From contig CAWUJG010000002.1 in the NCBI GenBank assembly GCA_963922775.1, positions 1 through 64,000 on the forward strand: DNA of 64,000 nt, given 5' to 3'. The notes under the pieces are model-generated. The model did not search any database. It was not told where the DNA came from and worked only from the letters and a program-made list of their open reading frames with translations. Of the stretch, positions 41,804 through 50,741 are shown in pieces. This DNA comes from JAHDDH01 sp963922775 (GTDB lineage: Bacteria; Bacteroidota; Bacteroidia; Cytophagales; Amoebophilaceae). Position numbers and translations under genes: made by a program. Every line of letters starts with the position of its first letter. The stretch's first letter is position 1.

Positions 41804-42481
41804 ATGGGACAAAAAGTTAATCCTATTGGTTTACGTTTAGGTTATATTAGAGGTTGGGAGTCTAGTTGGTTTGCTACAAAAAAAACATTTGGTCATCTTC
41901 TGCTTGAAGATAAAAAAATTAGAGACTATATTTATGCACGCTTTCAAAAAGCTGAAATATCAAAAATAGTTATAGAAAGAACATTAAAAAAAACTATAAT
42001 AACATTGCATACAGCAAGGCCTGGTATGGTAATAGGAAAAGGAGGAGCAGAAATAGAAAAATTACGAGAAGAGTTAAAAAGACTTACAAATAAAGATGTT
42101 CAGGTCAATGTTTTTGAAATAAGAAGAGCAGAACTAGATGCTAAGTTAGTTGGTTATAGTATCGGAAAGCAAATTACAGCAAGAATATCTCATAGAAAAG
42201 TAATAAAACAAGCTTTGGTTCTAGCATTAAGAAATGGTGCTAAAGGTATTAAAGTAAAAATTTCTGGTAGAATAGGGGGGGCAGAAATGGCTAGAAAAGA
42301 AGTATATAAAGAAGGAAGGGTACCATTACATACATTACGGGCAGATATAGACTATCATGCTACTGATGTAGATACAAGTTATGGTAAAATCGGTATAAAA
42401 GTTTGGATTTTTAAAAAAGAACTTTATAAAGTAAATAATTTATCATTAAATAACGTACAAAAGTCAAAAAATAATTTTTAA
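41804..42481 (+). CDS. rpsC: 30S ribosomal protein S3
   Basis: The 225-residue protein starts MGQKVNPIGLRLGYIRGWES, has the KH domain GMVIGKGGAEIEKLREEL and the C-terminal ISGRIGGAEMARKE motif that forms the mRNA entry site. Located between rplV and rplP as usual. Confidence 0.97.
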   Translation: MGQKVNPIGLRLGYIRGWESSWFATKKTFGHLLLEDKKIRDYIYARFQKAEISKIVIERTLKKTIITLHTARPGMVIGKGGAEIEKLREELKRLTNKDVQVNVFEIRRAELDAKLVGYSIGKQITARISHRKVIKQALVLALRNGAKGIKVKISGRIGGAEMARKEVYKEGRVPLHTLRADIDYHATDVDTSYGKIGIKVWIFKKELYKVNNLSLNNVQKSKNNF

Positions 42482-42487
42482 TACAAA

Positions 42488-42907
42488 ATGCTACAGCCTA
42501 AAAGAACGAAATATAGAAAACAGCAAAAAGGACGTATGAAGGGTATATGTACTCGTGGACATATGATTCATTTTGGAGATTTTGCGTTAAAAACATTAGA
42601 GTCTAAGTGGATAACAGCGCGTCAAATAGAAGCGGCTCGTATTGCTATGACAAGGGCTATGGAAAGAAAAGGACAGGCATGGATACGTATTTTTCCAGAT
42701 AAGCCAATTACAAAAAAGCCAGCAGAAGTAAGAATGGGTAAAGGAAAAGGTAATCCAGAATATTGGGTAGCCCCTGTAACTCCAGGAAAAATACTATTTG
42801 AAATAGCAGGAGTAGATAAAAATATAGCCCAAAAAGCATTGAGGTTGGCAGCACAAAAATTGCCAGTGCAAACTAAAATTTCTATACGCAAAGACTATAT
42901 TGTATAA
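42488..42907 (+). CDS. rplP: 50S ribosomal protein L16
   Basis: The 139-residue protein begins MLQPKRTKYRKQQKGRMKG and has RQIEAARIAMTRAMERKGQ and MGKGKGNPEYWVAPV, all L16 hallmarks. L16 helps position tRNA in the A site. Confidence 0.97.
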   Translation: MLQPKRTKYRKQQKGRMKGICTRGHMIHFGDFALKTLESKWITARQIEAARIAMTRAMERKGQAWIRIFPDKPITKKPAEVRMGKGKGNPEYWVAPVTPGKILFEIAGVDKNIAQKALRLAAQKLPVQTKISIRKDYIV

Positions 42908-42927
42908 ATTTTATATTCAAAAATATC

Positions 42928-43116
42928 ATGACATATATAGAGCTTAAAGCATTATCATTATCAGCATTAATAGAAAAAAAAAAAGAAAATGCTATTCTGC
43001 TTAAAAAACTAAAGCTTTCTCATGCTGTATCTCCAATAGAAAATCCTATGAAGATTAAAACTATAAGAAGATTAATAGCAAAAATAAATACATTGTTGCA
43101 AGAGAAAAAAAAATAA
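42928..43116 (+). CDS. rpmC: 50S ribosomal protein L29
   Basis: The short helical 62-residue protein carries the L29 pattern MTYIELKALSLSALIEKKKEN...NPMKIKTIRRLIAKINTLLQE. It lies between rplP and rpsQ, its universal position. Confidence 0.93.
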   Translation: MTYIELKALSLSALIEKKKENAILLKKLKLSHAVSPIENPMKIKTIRRLIAKINTLLQEKKK

Positions 43117-43122
43117 TTTTAT

Positions 43123-43374
43123 ATGCAAAAAAATAGAAAAAAAAGAACAGGTATTGTTGTTAGTAATAGCTGTGATAAGTCTGTTTCTGTATTAATAGAA
43201 AGAAAAGTGCGTCATCCACTTTACAAAAAAATTTTAAAAAGATCTAAAAAATTTATGGCGCATGATGCCTATAACAAATGTAATATTGGAGATAAAGTAA
43301 AAATTATTGAGACAAGACCTTTGAGTAAAAAAAAATGTTGGAGAGTAGTTGAAATACTAAATAAAGCTAAATAA
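43123..43374 (+). CDS. rpsQ: 30S ribosomal protein S17
   Basis: The 83-residue OB-fold protein has RTGIVVSNSCDKSVSVLIERKVRHPLYKK and the IGDKVKIIETRPLSKKK segment typical of S17. It follows rpmC by six bases. Confidence 0.96.
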   Translation: MQKNRKKRTGIVVSNSCDKSVSVLIERKVRHPLYKKILKRSKKFMAHDAYNKCNIGDKVKIIETRPLSKKKCWRVVEILNKAK

Positions 43375-43379
43375 AAAAT

Positions 43380-43748
43380 ATGATACAACAAGAAACAAGG
43401 CTTAAAGTAATGGATAATAGTGGAGCAAAAGAAATACTTTGTATACGTGTATTAGGGGGTACAAAAAAAAGATATGCTCGTGTAGGAGATAAAATTGTAG
43501 CTACAGTAAAAGGGGTTAACTCATCAAGTCAGCTAAAAAAAGGTACTGTAGTAAAAGCACTAGTAGCAAGAACAAAAAAAGAAATAAAAAGAAAAGATGG
43601 ATCTTACATTCGTTTTGAAGATAATGCAGCTATTATTTTAAATAATAATGATGAGCCTCGTGGTACAAGAATTTTTGGTCCGATAGCACGTGAGTTAAGA
43701 GAAAAAAAATTTATGAAAATAGCTTCATTGGCATCAGAAGTACTATAA
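43380..43748 (+). CDS. rplN: 50S ribosomal protein L14
   Basis: The 122-residue protein starts MIQQETRLKVMDNSGAKEILCIRVLGG and ends GPIARELREKKFMKIASLASEVL, matching L14 end to end. The protein forms an intersubunit bridge. Confidence 0.97.
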   Translation: MIQQETRLKVMDNSGAKEILCIRVLGGTKKRYARVGDKIVATVKGVNSSSQLKKGTVVKALVARTKKEIKRKDGSYIRFEDNAAIILNNNDEPRGTRIFGPIARELREKKFMKIASLASEVL

Positions 43749-43767
43749 AAAATAGATTAAAAACATC

Positions 43768-44085
43768 ATGAAGAAACTACATGTAAAAAAAGGAGACTTT
43801 GTAAAAATAATTGCAGGGAACTACAAAAATAAACAAGGAAAAATTATTCAAATATTTCCAAAAAAAAACAAAGCAACTGTAGAAAATATTAATTATAAAT
43901 ATAAACATATAAAAGCTACAGAAAAAAATCCTAAAGGAGGTATAGTACAAAAAGAAGCAGCCATACATATCAGTAATATTATGGTTATAGATCCACTACA
44001 TAATATTCCTACAAAAATAGGCAGGAAGTTAAATGATAAAAATAAACTACAAAGATTTGCAAAAAAAAAAGGAAATTTTATATAA
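43768..44085 (+). CDS. rplX: 50S ribosomal protein L24
   Basis: The 105-residue protein has the KOW motif KKGDFVKIIAGNYKNKQGKIIQIFPKK at its N-terminus and GGIVQKEAAIHISNIMVIDP, as L24 does. L24 starts 50S assembly. It ends one base before the rplE start. Confidence 0.95.
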   Translation: MKKLHVKKGDFVKIIAGNYKNKQGKIIQIFPKKNKATVENINYKYKHIKATEKNPKGGIVQKEAAIHISNIMVIDPLHNIPTKIGRKLNDKNKLQRFAKKKGNFI

Positions 44086-44086
44086 T

Positions 44087-44626
44087 ATGAATCAACCAAG
44101 ATTAAAAGCAAAGTATTTTAATGATATAGTTCCCTTATTAAAAAAAGAATTTAAGTATAAGTCTGTTATGCAAGTGCCTAGGCTAAAAAAAATTTGTATT
44201 AATCAGGGGATAGCACAAATAGCCTCAGATAAGAAAAAAATGGCTACTGCTTTAGCAGAAATTACACAAATTTCAGGTCAAAAGGCAGTGCCTACTAAGG
44301 CAAAAAAATCAATATCTAATTTTAAGTTAAGAGAAGGTATGGTGATAGGTATTAAAGTTACTTTACGTAATGAACGTATGTATGAATTTTTAGATAGATT
44401 TATCAACATAGCATTGCCTCGTGTAAGGGATTTTAGAGGCTTGAAAAATAATTTTGATAGTAGTGGAAATTATACCTTAGGTATTAAGGAACAGATTATA
44501 TTTCCAGAAGTAAACATAGATCAAGTAAACAAATTGATGGGTATGAATATTACTTTTGTAACTAATACGTCAATAAAAGAAAAAAGCTATAACTTACTCA
44601 AAAATTTTGGGTTTCCTTTTAATTAA
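44087..44626 (+). CDS. rplE: 50S ribosomal protein L5
   Basis: Starting at ATG 44087 the protein is 179 residues (MNQPRLKAKYFNDIVPLLKKEF), the standard L5 length; the frame extends upstream into rplX but without a plausible start. Core blocks are AEITQISGQKAVPTKAKKSISNFKLREGM and RVRDFRGL. L5 binds 5S rRNA. Confidence 0.97.
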   Translation: MNQPRLKAKYFNDIVPLLKKEFKYKSVMQVPRLKKICINQGIAQIASDKKKMATALAEITQISGQKAVPTKAKKSISNFKLREGMVIGIKVTLRNERMYEFLDRFINIALPRVRDFRGLKNNFDSSGNYTLGIKEQIIFPEVNIDQVNKLMGMNITFVTNTSIKEKSYNLLKNFGFPFN

Positions 44627-44647
44627 TTCTAAAATACTTTTAATACA

Positions 44648-44917
44648 ATGGCAAAACTATCTTTAAAGATAAGAGAAGAAAAAAAAAAAGCATTGGTTGA
44701 TAAATATAGTGCAAAAAGAAAAAAATTTAAAAAAGATAAAAATTATCAGGCGTTAGATAAATTACCTAAAAATGCATCTCCTTGTAGGCTACATAATAGG
44801 TGCAGTATTACAGGAAGATCTAGGGGATATATGAGAAAATTTGGTATATCGAGAATAATTTTTCGGGAATGGGCTGCACAAGGTAAAATCCCTGGTATAA
44901 AAAAAGCTAGTTGGTAA
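44648..44917 (+). CDS. rpsN: 30S ribosomal protein S14 (zinc-free type)
   Basis: The 89-residue protein ends with SPCRLHNRCSITGRSRGYMRKFGISRIIFREWAAQGKIPGIKKASW, the longer zinc-free S14 form; the CxxC pairs of the short zinc form are missing although two Cys remain. Placed between rplE and rpsH as expected. Confidence 0.96.
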   Translation: MAKLSLKIREEKKKALVDKYSAKRKKFKKDKNYQALDKLPKNASPCRLHNRCSITGRSRGYMRKFGISRIIFREWAAQGKIPGIKKASW

Positions 44918-44939
44918 AGATTAAAAATAAAAATATATT

Positions 44940-45344
44940 ATGATTACAGATCCTATAGCTAATTATTTAACAAGCATAAGAAATGCCATATTGGCTAAAC
45001 ATGCTCATGTAAGTATACCTTGTTCTAAGATAAAAATAGCCATTACAAAAGTATTGCTTCAAAATGGATATATACAAGATTATAAAATACTTATAGCAAA
45101 AGATAAAATAAAAAAAAAGATAAAAATTTTTTTAAAATATAATCAACAAGATAAACAGTTTGCTATAAAACAACTTATTAGGGTAAGTAAGCCTGGCTGT
45201 AGAAGAATGATGAAAGCATATGAGATTCCCCGTGTGTTAAATGGCTTAGGTATTGCTATAATTTCAACTTCACAAGGGGTAATTACAGATAAGAAAGCAA
45301 GAAAATTGAATGTTGGAGGAGAAGTTTTATGTTATATTTATTAA
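44940..45344 (+). CDS. rpsH: 30S ribosomal protein S8
   Basis: The 134-residue protein begins MITDPIANYLTSIRNAILAKH and ends STSQGVITDKKARKLNVGGEVLCYIY, both S8 signatures. S8 binds the central domain of 16S rRNA and in many bacteria represses the spc operon. Confidence 0.97.
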   Translation: MITDPIANYLTSIRNAILAKHAHVSIPCSKIKIAITKVLLQNGYIQDYKILIAKDKIKKKIKIFLKYNQQDKQFAIKQLIRVSKPGCRRMMKAYEIPRVLNGLGIAIISTSQGVITDKKARKLNVGGEVLCYIY

Positions 45345-45357
45345 AAAAAAATATCAT

Positions 45358-45912
45358 ATGTCAAGAATAGGAAAAACCCCCATTATGTTACCAAAGCAGG
45401 TTACAGCTACCTGCGATGACAATAATGTTGTACATGTAAAAAATGGCGATAAAATACTTACACAATGTATTGCTACTAGCATTAACGTCAGTATTCAAAA
45501 TAATACTATATGTTTAACAAGAACAGATGAAAAAAAAATGACTAAAGCGCTGCATGGCTTATATCGCGCTTTAATTAATAATATGGTAGTAGGTGTAACA
45601 CAAGGATATAAAAAATCACTTGAATTAGTTGGTGTGGGATATAAAGCCAATGTACAACAAAATATTTTAGAATTACATCTTGGCTATTCGCATAATATTT
45701 TTTTTGTTGTACCTAAAGAGGTTACAGTAACTGCACAAACAGCAAAAGGAAAAAATCCTATTATTACTCTAGAAAGTATAGATAAGCAACTGATAGGTCA
45801 GGTGGCTGCTAAAATAAAATTATTAAAAAAAGTAGAGCCTTATAAAGGTAAAGGTATAAAATTTGTTGGTGAAAATATTAGAAGAAAAGAAGGAAAAGCA
45901 AAATCTAAGTAA
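45358..45912 (+). CDS. rplF: 50S ribosomal protein L6
   Basis: From ATG 45358 (MSRIGKTPIMLPKQVTA) the protein is 184 residues, as normal; the frame is open upstream into rpsH but that is not part of the gene. The C-terminal LKKVEPYKGKGIKFVGENIRRKEGK is the L6 rRNA-binding motif. Confidence 0.97.
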   Translation: MSRIGKTPIMLPKQVTATCDDNNVVHVKNGDKILTQCIATSINVSIQNNTICLTRTDEKKMTKALHGLYRALINNMVVGVTQGYKKSLELVGVGYKANVQQNILELHLGYSHNIFFVVPKEVTVTAQTAKGKNPIITLESIDKQLIGQVAAKIKLLKKVEPYKGKGIKFVGENIRRKEGKAKSK

Positions 45913-45922
45913 TATAAAATAA

Positions 45923-45954
45923 TGTCCTAGTGATTTTTAGTCATTATAGGGACA
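45923..45954 (+). other. Hairpin inside the ribosomal operon between rplF and rplR
   Basis: TGTCC-TA-GTGA and TCAT-TA-TAGGGACA form an imperfect stem over TTTTTAG, in one of the few gaps (about 60 bases) in the operon. It could be an mRNA processing or attenuation site; there is no T tract. Confidence 0.3.
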
Positions 45955-45972
45955 GTTAAATTATAAATATAT

Positions 45973-46329
45973 ATGATGCCTGGTATCAAAAAAAACAGAA
46001 AAAAAAGTATACATAAAAAAATACGTCAAAAAATATTTGGCACTATCCAAAAGCCTAGATTGTCTGTTTATAAAAGCAACAAAAATATTTACTGTCAGAT
46101 TATTGATGATAATCAATCACATACTATTGTATCTTCATCTTCTTTAAACTTTAAACAAGAAAATATTAATGCAACAAAAAAAGTAGCAAAAGAAGTGGGT
46201 AAAGTATTAGCAGAAAAAGCAAAAAAAAAGGGTATTGAGCATGTAGTTTTTGATAGGTCAGGTTACCTATATCATGGGCAAGTTCAATCACTTGCAGAAG
46301 GTGCAAGAGAACAAGGGCTTAAATTTTAA
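45973..46329 (+). CDS. rplR: 50S ribosomal protein L18
   Basis: The 118-residue protein has the L18 pattern KPRLSVYKSNKNIYCQIIDD and VVFDRSGYLYHGQVQSLAEGAREQGLKF at the C-terminus. L18 binds 5S rRNA with L5. Two consecutive ATG codons begin it; the second (45976) may be the real start. Confidence 0.95.
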   Translation: MMPGIKKNRKKSIHKKIRQKIFGTIQKPRLSVYKSNKNIYCQIIDDNQSHTIVSSSSLNFKQENINATKKVAKEVGKVLAEKAKKKGIEHVVFDRSGYLYHGQVQSLAEGAREQGLKF

Positions 46330-46344
46330 CTTTTAAGAATATAC

Positions 46345-46848
46345 ATGGAAAAAATTAAAAAAGGTGATGTTAACTTTACTACAAAAGTTATTAAAATAAA
46401 ACGCGTTACTAAAGTAGTAAAAGGTGGAAGAAGGTTTAGGTTTTCTGCTCTAGTAATTGTAGGCAATAACAATGGTATTGTAGGTTATGGGCTAGGAAAA
46501 GCTAACGAGGTAGCATTGGCTACATTAAAAGGAGCAGAAAGGGCAAAAAAAAACATACTCAAGGTCCCTATTATTCATGATACCATACCACATGCTATTG
46601 TGGGAAAAAATAATGGTGGAAAAATTTTGATTAAGCCTGCTGTAAAAGGAACTGGTGTAATAGCAGGGGGAGGAGCACGTGTTGTATTTGAATTAGCAGG
46701 TATAAAAAATATTTTGTCTAAGTCTCAAGGTTCAAATAATGCAAATAATATGGTAGGTGCAGCATTTGATGCGTTAAAACAGTTAAGAGATCCTATTAGT
46801 ATAGCCAAAATTCGTGGTATATCCCTTAGTAAATTGTTTAATGGATAG
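46345..46848 (+). CDS. rpsE: 30S ribosomal protein S5
   Basis: The 167-residue protein has VVKGGRRFRFSALVIVGNNNG and GKANEVALATLKGAERAKKN of the S5 double-stranded RNA-binding domain, and IAGGGARVVFELAGIKNILSKSQGS. It is followed by rpmD. Confidence 0.97.
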   Translation: MEKIKKGDVNFTTKVIKIKRVTKVVKGGRRFRFSALVIVGNNNGIVGYGLGKANEVALATLKGAERAKKNILKVPIIHDTIPHAIVGKNNGGKILIKPAVKGTGVIAGGGARVVFELAGIKNILSKSQGSNNANNMVGAAFDALKQLRDPISIAKIRGISLSKLFNG

Positions 46849-46876
46849 TAGAAAATAAAATTATTTTGAAAAATTT

Positions 46877-47053
46877 ATGGAAAATTCAATAAAGATTACA
46901 CAAATTAAAAGTACTATTAATAGGCCTAAAAAACAGAAAGCGACCATACAAGCCTTGGGTTTAGGTAAAATTAACAGGTGTAAAATGGTAAAAATTACAC
47001 CACAAATACAGGGTATGATTAATAAGGTAAAGCATTTAATAAAAGTTAAATAA
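46877..47053 (+). CDS. rpmD: 50S ribosomal protein L30
   Basis: A 58-residue protein (MENSIKITQIKSTINRPKKQ...ATIQALGLGKIN...PQIQGMINKVKHLIKVK) with the L30 fold pattern. It lies exactly where rpmD is expected between rpsE and rplO. Confidence 0.93.
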   Translation: MENSIKITQIKSTINRPKKQKATIQALGLGKINRCKMVKITPQIQGMINKVKHLIKVK

Positions 47054-47063
47054 AAAAGAAAAT

Positions 47064-47516
47064 ATGGATTTGCATACATTAAAATCAGCAAAAGGTGCCC
47101 TAAAAGGTAAGAAAAGAATAGCTCGAGGTCAGGGATCTGGAAAAGGGGGTACTGCTACAAGGGGTCATAAAGGAGCTAAATCTAGGTCTGGATATAAACG
47201 CAAGATAGGATTTGAAGGCGGACAGATGCCATTACAGCGTAGATTACCTAAGTTTGGATTTAAAAATAGCCAAAAAACGTATTATAAAATTATAAATCTT
47301 GCTCAACTTCAAAAGCTTGCTGAAGATAAAAATATTACAAATTTTAATCTGGAGACCTTTTATAATCATGGTTTAATAAGCAATAAAAAAGTAAGTATAA
47401 AAATATTAGCCAAGGGAATGTTAAATAAAAAAATTCATGTTACTGCACATATGTTCTCAAAAGAAGCAAAGCAGTGTATAGAAAAACATGAAGGTCAGGC
47501 TATAAAAGTGCTATAA
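47064..47516 (+). CDS. rplO: 50S ribosomal protein L15
   Basis: The 150-residue protein has the Gly-rich N-terminal arm KRIARGQGSGKGGTATRGHKGAKSRSGYKRKIGFEGGQMPLQRRLPKFGF typical of L15. It precedes secY by three bases. Confidence 0.97.
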   Translation: MDLHTLKSAKGALKGKKRIARGQGSGKGGTATRGHKGAKSRSGYKRKIGFEGGQMPLQRRLPKFGFKNSQKTYYKIINLAQLQKLAEDKNITNFNLETFYNHGLISNKKVSIKILAKGMLNKKIHVTAHMFSKEAKQCIEKHEGQAIKVL

Positions 47517-47519
47517 ATT

Positions 47520-48794
47520 ATGCGTTTTTTCTCTACTATAAAAAATATATATAAAATACCAGAGTTAAGAAAAAGAATTATCACTACAATAAGTCTATTA
47601 ATTATTTTTCGTCTGGGATCTTTTATTGTTTTGCCAGGTATTAATCCAGAAAAAGTTACTAAATCTTCTATAGGTATTTTTAATTTGTTAGATAACTTTT
47701 TAGGAGGAGCCTTTAGCAATGCTTCTATTTTTGCCTTAGGCATTATGCCTTATATATCAGCTTCAATAGCAGTACAGCTTTTGACCTTTGCTTTGCCTTA
47801 CTTCCAAAAATTACAAAAAGATGGTCAATCAGGACAAAATAAGCTAAATAATATTACAAGAACATTCACTATTTTTATTACTTTATTTCAATCTTTTGCT
47901 TATTTATCTGCTACCATAAGTCATGAAATGCTTTGGATTAGTAGAGGGTTATTTACTTTCACTTCTCTTATTATTTTGTTATCTGGTACTATGTTTTGTA
48001 TGTGGCTTGGAGAGCGTATTACAGAAAAAGGTATTGGTAATGGCATATCTATGTTGATTATGGTAGGTATTATTTCTTCTTTACCTGGTGCTTGTTTTAT
48101 TGAAGTATCTTCTAAAGGGTTAGATAGAGCCTTATTTTTATTATTAGAATTTACAGCACTTTTTTTTATTATTATAGGGTTCATTTTCTTTACAGAAGCT
48201 TCAAGAAGAATACCTATACAATATGCTAAACAGATTGCTGGTAGTACTACAGCAAATATACAAACTAAATATATTCCTTTTAAGCTTAATACTGCTGGTG
48301 TAATGCCTATTATATTTGCCCAAGCGCTTATATTTATTCCAGGCCTTGTTCTTGGTTTTTTACCATCTAGTCCTAGGCTTCAAAAAATAATACAGTCTCT
48401 TGCTGATTTTACTACGTGGCAATATAATTTATTGTTCAGCATATTAATTATTTCTTTCACATTTTTTTACACCGCTATCACTATTAACCCTAATCAAATA
48501 GCTGATGATATGAAGAGAAGTGGAGGTTTTATACCGGGTGTTAAGCCAGGAAAAGATACAGAAAATTATATTGATAATGTTTTAAGTAAGATTACACTTC
48601 CTAGTGCTATTATACTGGCTATTATTGCCATAATACCTGCTTTAGCCTATATTTTAGGTGTAAGTAGAGAGTTCAGCCAGTTTTTTGGTGGAACATCTTT
48701 ACTTATAGTAGTAGGTGTTTTTTTAGAAATTGTACAACAAACTAAAAGTTATTTGCTTATGCATTATTATGATGGCTTAATGAAGATAAAATGA
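47520..48794 (+). CDS. secY: Preprotein translocase subunit SecY
   Basis: The 424-residue protein has ten transmembrane helices, with FRLGSFIVLPGINP near the plug domain, the conserved GERITEKGIGNGISMLI loop and DDMKRSGGFIPGVKPGKDT before helix 9. It forms the Sec channel for the signal-peptide proteins seen in this window. The position between rplO and map is typical. Confidence 0.97.
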   Translation: MRFFSTIKNIYKIPELRKRIITTISLLIIFRLGSFIVLPGINPEKVTKSSIGIFNLLDNFLGGAFSNASIFALGIMPYISASIAVQLLTFALPYFQKLQKDGQSGQNKLNNITRTFTIFITLFQSFAYLSATISHEMLWISRGLFTFTSLIILLSGTMFCMWLGERITEKGIGNGISMLIMVGIISSLPGACFIEVSSKGLDRALFLLLEFTALFFIIIGFIFFTEASRRIPIQYAKQIAGSTTANIQTKYIPFKLNTAGVMPIIFAQALIFIPGLVLGFLPSSPRLQKIIQSLADFTTWQYNLLFSILIISFTFFYTAITINPNQIADDMKRSGGFIPGVKPGKDTENYIDNVLSKITLPSAIILAIIAIIPALAYILGVSREFSQFFGGTSLLIVVGVFLEIVQQTKSYLLMHYYDGLMKIK

Positions 48795-48832
48795 AGCATA
48801 TAATATATTTTTATTATTTCATGTTTTAGGCA

Positions 48833-49609
48833 ATGGTATCTATAAAAACTAAAGAAGAAATATCTATAATACAAGAAGGGTCTGAAATTTTAAATAAAAC
48901 ACATGGTGTATTGGCAGATCAGATAGCTCCAGGTGTTACTACAAAATTTTTAGACACCTTAGCAGAAGAATTTATCCGAGATCACCATGCCAAATCTTCT
49001 TTTAAGGGTTACAATGGCTATCCATTTACGTTATGTATAGCGGTAAATAATGTTGTAGTACATGGTTTTCCATCAAAATATGTTTTAAAATCAGGAGATA
49101 TTATTTCTGTTGATTGTGGGGTTTATTATAAAGGTTATCATACTGATAGTGCTTATACCTATGCTGTTGGAAAAGTAGATAAAAATATACATCAATTACT
49201 AAGCATAACTAAAAAATCGTTATATTGTGGTATTAAACAGGCTGTTGTTGGCAATACGGTTGGAGATATTGGCTATGCTATACAATCTCTTGTAGAAAGC
49301 AATGGATATGCTGTAGTAAGAACATTGTCTGGTCATGGTATTGGAAAGAATCTACATGAAGATCCTCCTATTCCTAACTTTGGTAAAAAAAAACAAGGTC
49401 CCATATTAAAAAATGGAATGGTAATAGCCATAGAACCTATAGTAAACTTAGGACATTATAGAACAATAGAAAAAAAAAATGGTATTTTTACAACTTGGGA
49501 TGGTAAACCTTCTGCACATTTTGAACATACTGTAGCTATATTACAAGATGGTCCTCAGGTATTAACAAGTTATAAATATATCGAACAAAAAATAAAATCA
49601 TATGTCTAA
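48833..49609 (+). CDS. map: Methionine aminopeptidase, type I
   Basis: The 258-residue enzyme removes initiator Met. The metal ligands of the pita-bread fold are seen in SVDCGVYYKGYHTDSAYT (two Asp), LSGHGIGKNLHEDPPIPNF (His), VIAIEPIVNLG (Glu) and SAHFEHTVAIL (Glu). The start at 48833 gives MVSIKTKEEISIIQEG. It overlaps infA by eight bases. Confidence 0.96.
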   Translation: MVSIKTKEEISIIQEGSEILNKTHGVLADQIAPGVTTKFLDTLAEEFIRDHHAKSSFKGYNGYPFTLCIAVNNVVVHGFPSKYVLKSGDIISVDCGVYYKGYHTDSAYTYAVGKVDKNIHQLLSITKKSLYCGIKQAVVGNTVGDIGYAIQSLVESNGYAVVRTLSGHGIGKNLHEDPPIPNFGKKKQGPILKNGMVIAIEPIVNLGHYRTIEKKNGIFTTWDGKPSAHFEHTVAILQDGPQVLTSYKYIEQKIKSYV

Positions 49610-49820
49610 ACAGGAACCATTGGTACAAGAAGGAATTGTTAAAGAAGCTTTTCCCAATGCCATATTTAAAGTACAGCTAAAAAGTGGTGTAATGATTACT
49701 GCTCATATTTCTGGAAAAATGAGAAAATTTTACATCAAAATATTTCCTGGAGATAAGGTAAAAATTGAAATGTCTCCTTATGATTTAACTAAAGGAAGAA
49801 TAACTTATCGTTACAAATAA
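49602..49820 (+). CDS. infA: Translation initiation factor IF-1
   Basis: The 72-residue OB-fold protein has the exact IF-1 length and pattern VQEGIVKEAFPNAIFKVQL...GMI-like AHISGKMRKFYIKIFPGDKVKIEMSPYDLTKGRITYRYK. It overlaps map and precedes rpmJ. Confidence 0.97.
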   Translation: MSKQEPLVQEGIVKEAFPNAIFKVQLKSGVMITAHISGKMRKFYIKIFPGDKVKIEMSPYDLTKGRITYRYK

Positions 49821-49825
49821 AAATT

Positions 49826-49942
49826 ATGAAAATAAAAGTATCTGTAAAAAAAAGAAGTAATAGTTGCATTATTGTGCGTAGAAAAGGAAGGCTATATACG
49901 ATTAATAAAAAAAATCCAAGATTTAAACAAAGACAAGGTTAA
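49826..49942 (+). CDS. rpmJ: 50S ribosomal protein L36
   Basis: The 38-residue protein (MKIKVSVKKRSNSC, IIVRRKGRLYTINKKNP, RFKQRQG) has the L36 pattern. Only one Cys (residue 14) of the usual zinc set is kept, so this is the zinc-free variant. It fills the gap between infA and rpsM. Confidence 0.94.
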   Translation: MKIKVSVKKRSNSCIIVRRKGRLYTINKKNPRFKQRQG

Positions 49943-49947
49943 AAGAA

Positions 49948-50325
49948 ATGGTTAGAATATTAGGTGTTGACTTGCCTCTTAAAAAGAGAGGAGAAATAGC
50001 CCTTACCTCTATTTTTGGTATAGGAAGAAGTAGGGCAAATCAGGTTCTTCAGAAGGCAAATATTGATAAAAATAAATATGTGAAAGAATGGACAGATAAA
50101 GAAATACAATGTATTAGAGAAATAATTAGTAAAAATTATAAGGTAGAAGGAGAGCTACGAGGAGAAATTAGACTAAATATTAAACGGCTTATCGATATTG
50201 GATGTTATCGAGGAAAAAGACATCGTTTAGGATTGCCTGTAAGAGGACAAAAAACAAAAAATAATGCCCGTACCCGTAAAGGAAAAAGAAAAACTGTAGC
50301 CAATAAAAAAAAGGCTACTAAGTAA
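49948..50325 (+). CDS. rpsM: 30S ribosomal protein S13
   Basis: The 125-residue protein has VRILGVDLPLKKRGEIALTSIFGIGRSRA and GCYRGKRHRLGLPVRGQKTKNNARTRKG, the S13 helix-two-turn-helix and C-terminal tail that touch P-site tRNA. Confidence 0.97.
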   Translation: MVRILGVDLPLKKRGEIALTSIFGIGRSRANQVLQKANIDKNKYVKEWTDKEIQCIREIISKNYKVEGELRGEIRLNIKRLIDIGCYRGKRHRLGLPVRGQKTKNNARTRKGKRKTVANKKKATK

Positions 50326-50335
50326 TTTTTAACCT

Positions 50336-50734
50336 ATGAAAAAAACAGATAAAGCAAAAAAAAAAGTACAAGTAGATGAATTTGGCAGAGCATATATTAC
50401 CACATCTTTTAACAATATTATCATATCTATTACCAATAATAAAGGACAGGTAATTGCTTGGTCTTCAGCAGGAAAGATGGGATTTAGAGGATCGAAAAAA
50501 AATACTCCTTATGCTGCGCAATGTTCTGCAATAGATTGTGCAAAAAAAGTGTATGAGTTAGGTATGAAAAAGGTAAATGTTTATCTTAAGGGTCCAGGGG
50601 GAGGTAAAGAAGCAGCTGTGAGAACAATACAGAATATAGGTATGGAAGTAGTTACAATTAAAGATATTACTCCTATGCCACATAATGGATGTAGACCACC
50701 AAAAAGAAGAAGACCATCAAAAATAATATTATAA
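50336..50734 (+). CDS. rpsK: 30S ribosomal protein S11
   Basis: The 132-residue protein has TTSFNNIIISITNNKGQVIAWSSAGKMGFRGSKKNTPYAAQ and ends THNGCRPPKRRRPS-like PMPHNGCRPPKRRRPS, the S11 signature. Confidence 0.97.
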   Translation: MKKTDKAKKKVQVDEFGRAYITTSFNNIIISITNNKGQVIAWSSAGKMGFRGSKKNTPYAAQCSAIDCAKKVYELGMKKVNVYLKGPGGGKEAAVRTIQNIGMEVVTIKDITPMPHNGCRPPKRRRPSKIIL

Positions 50735-50741
50735 AAATCCT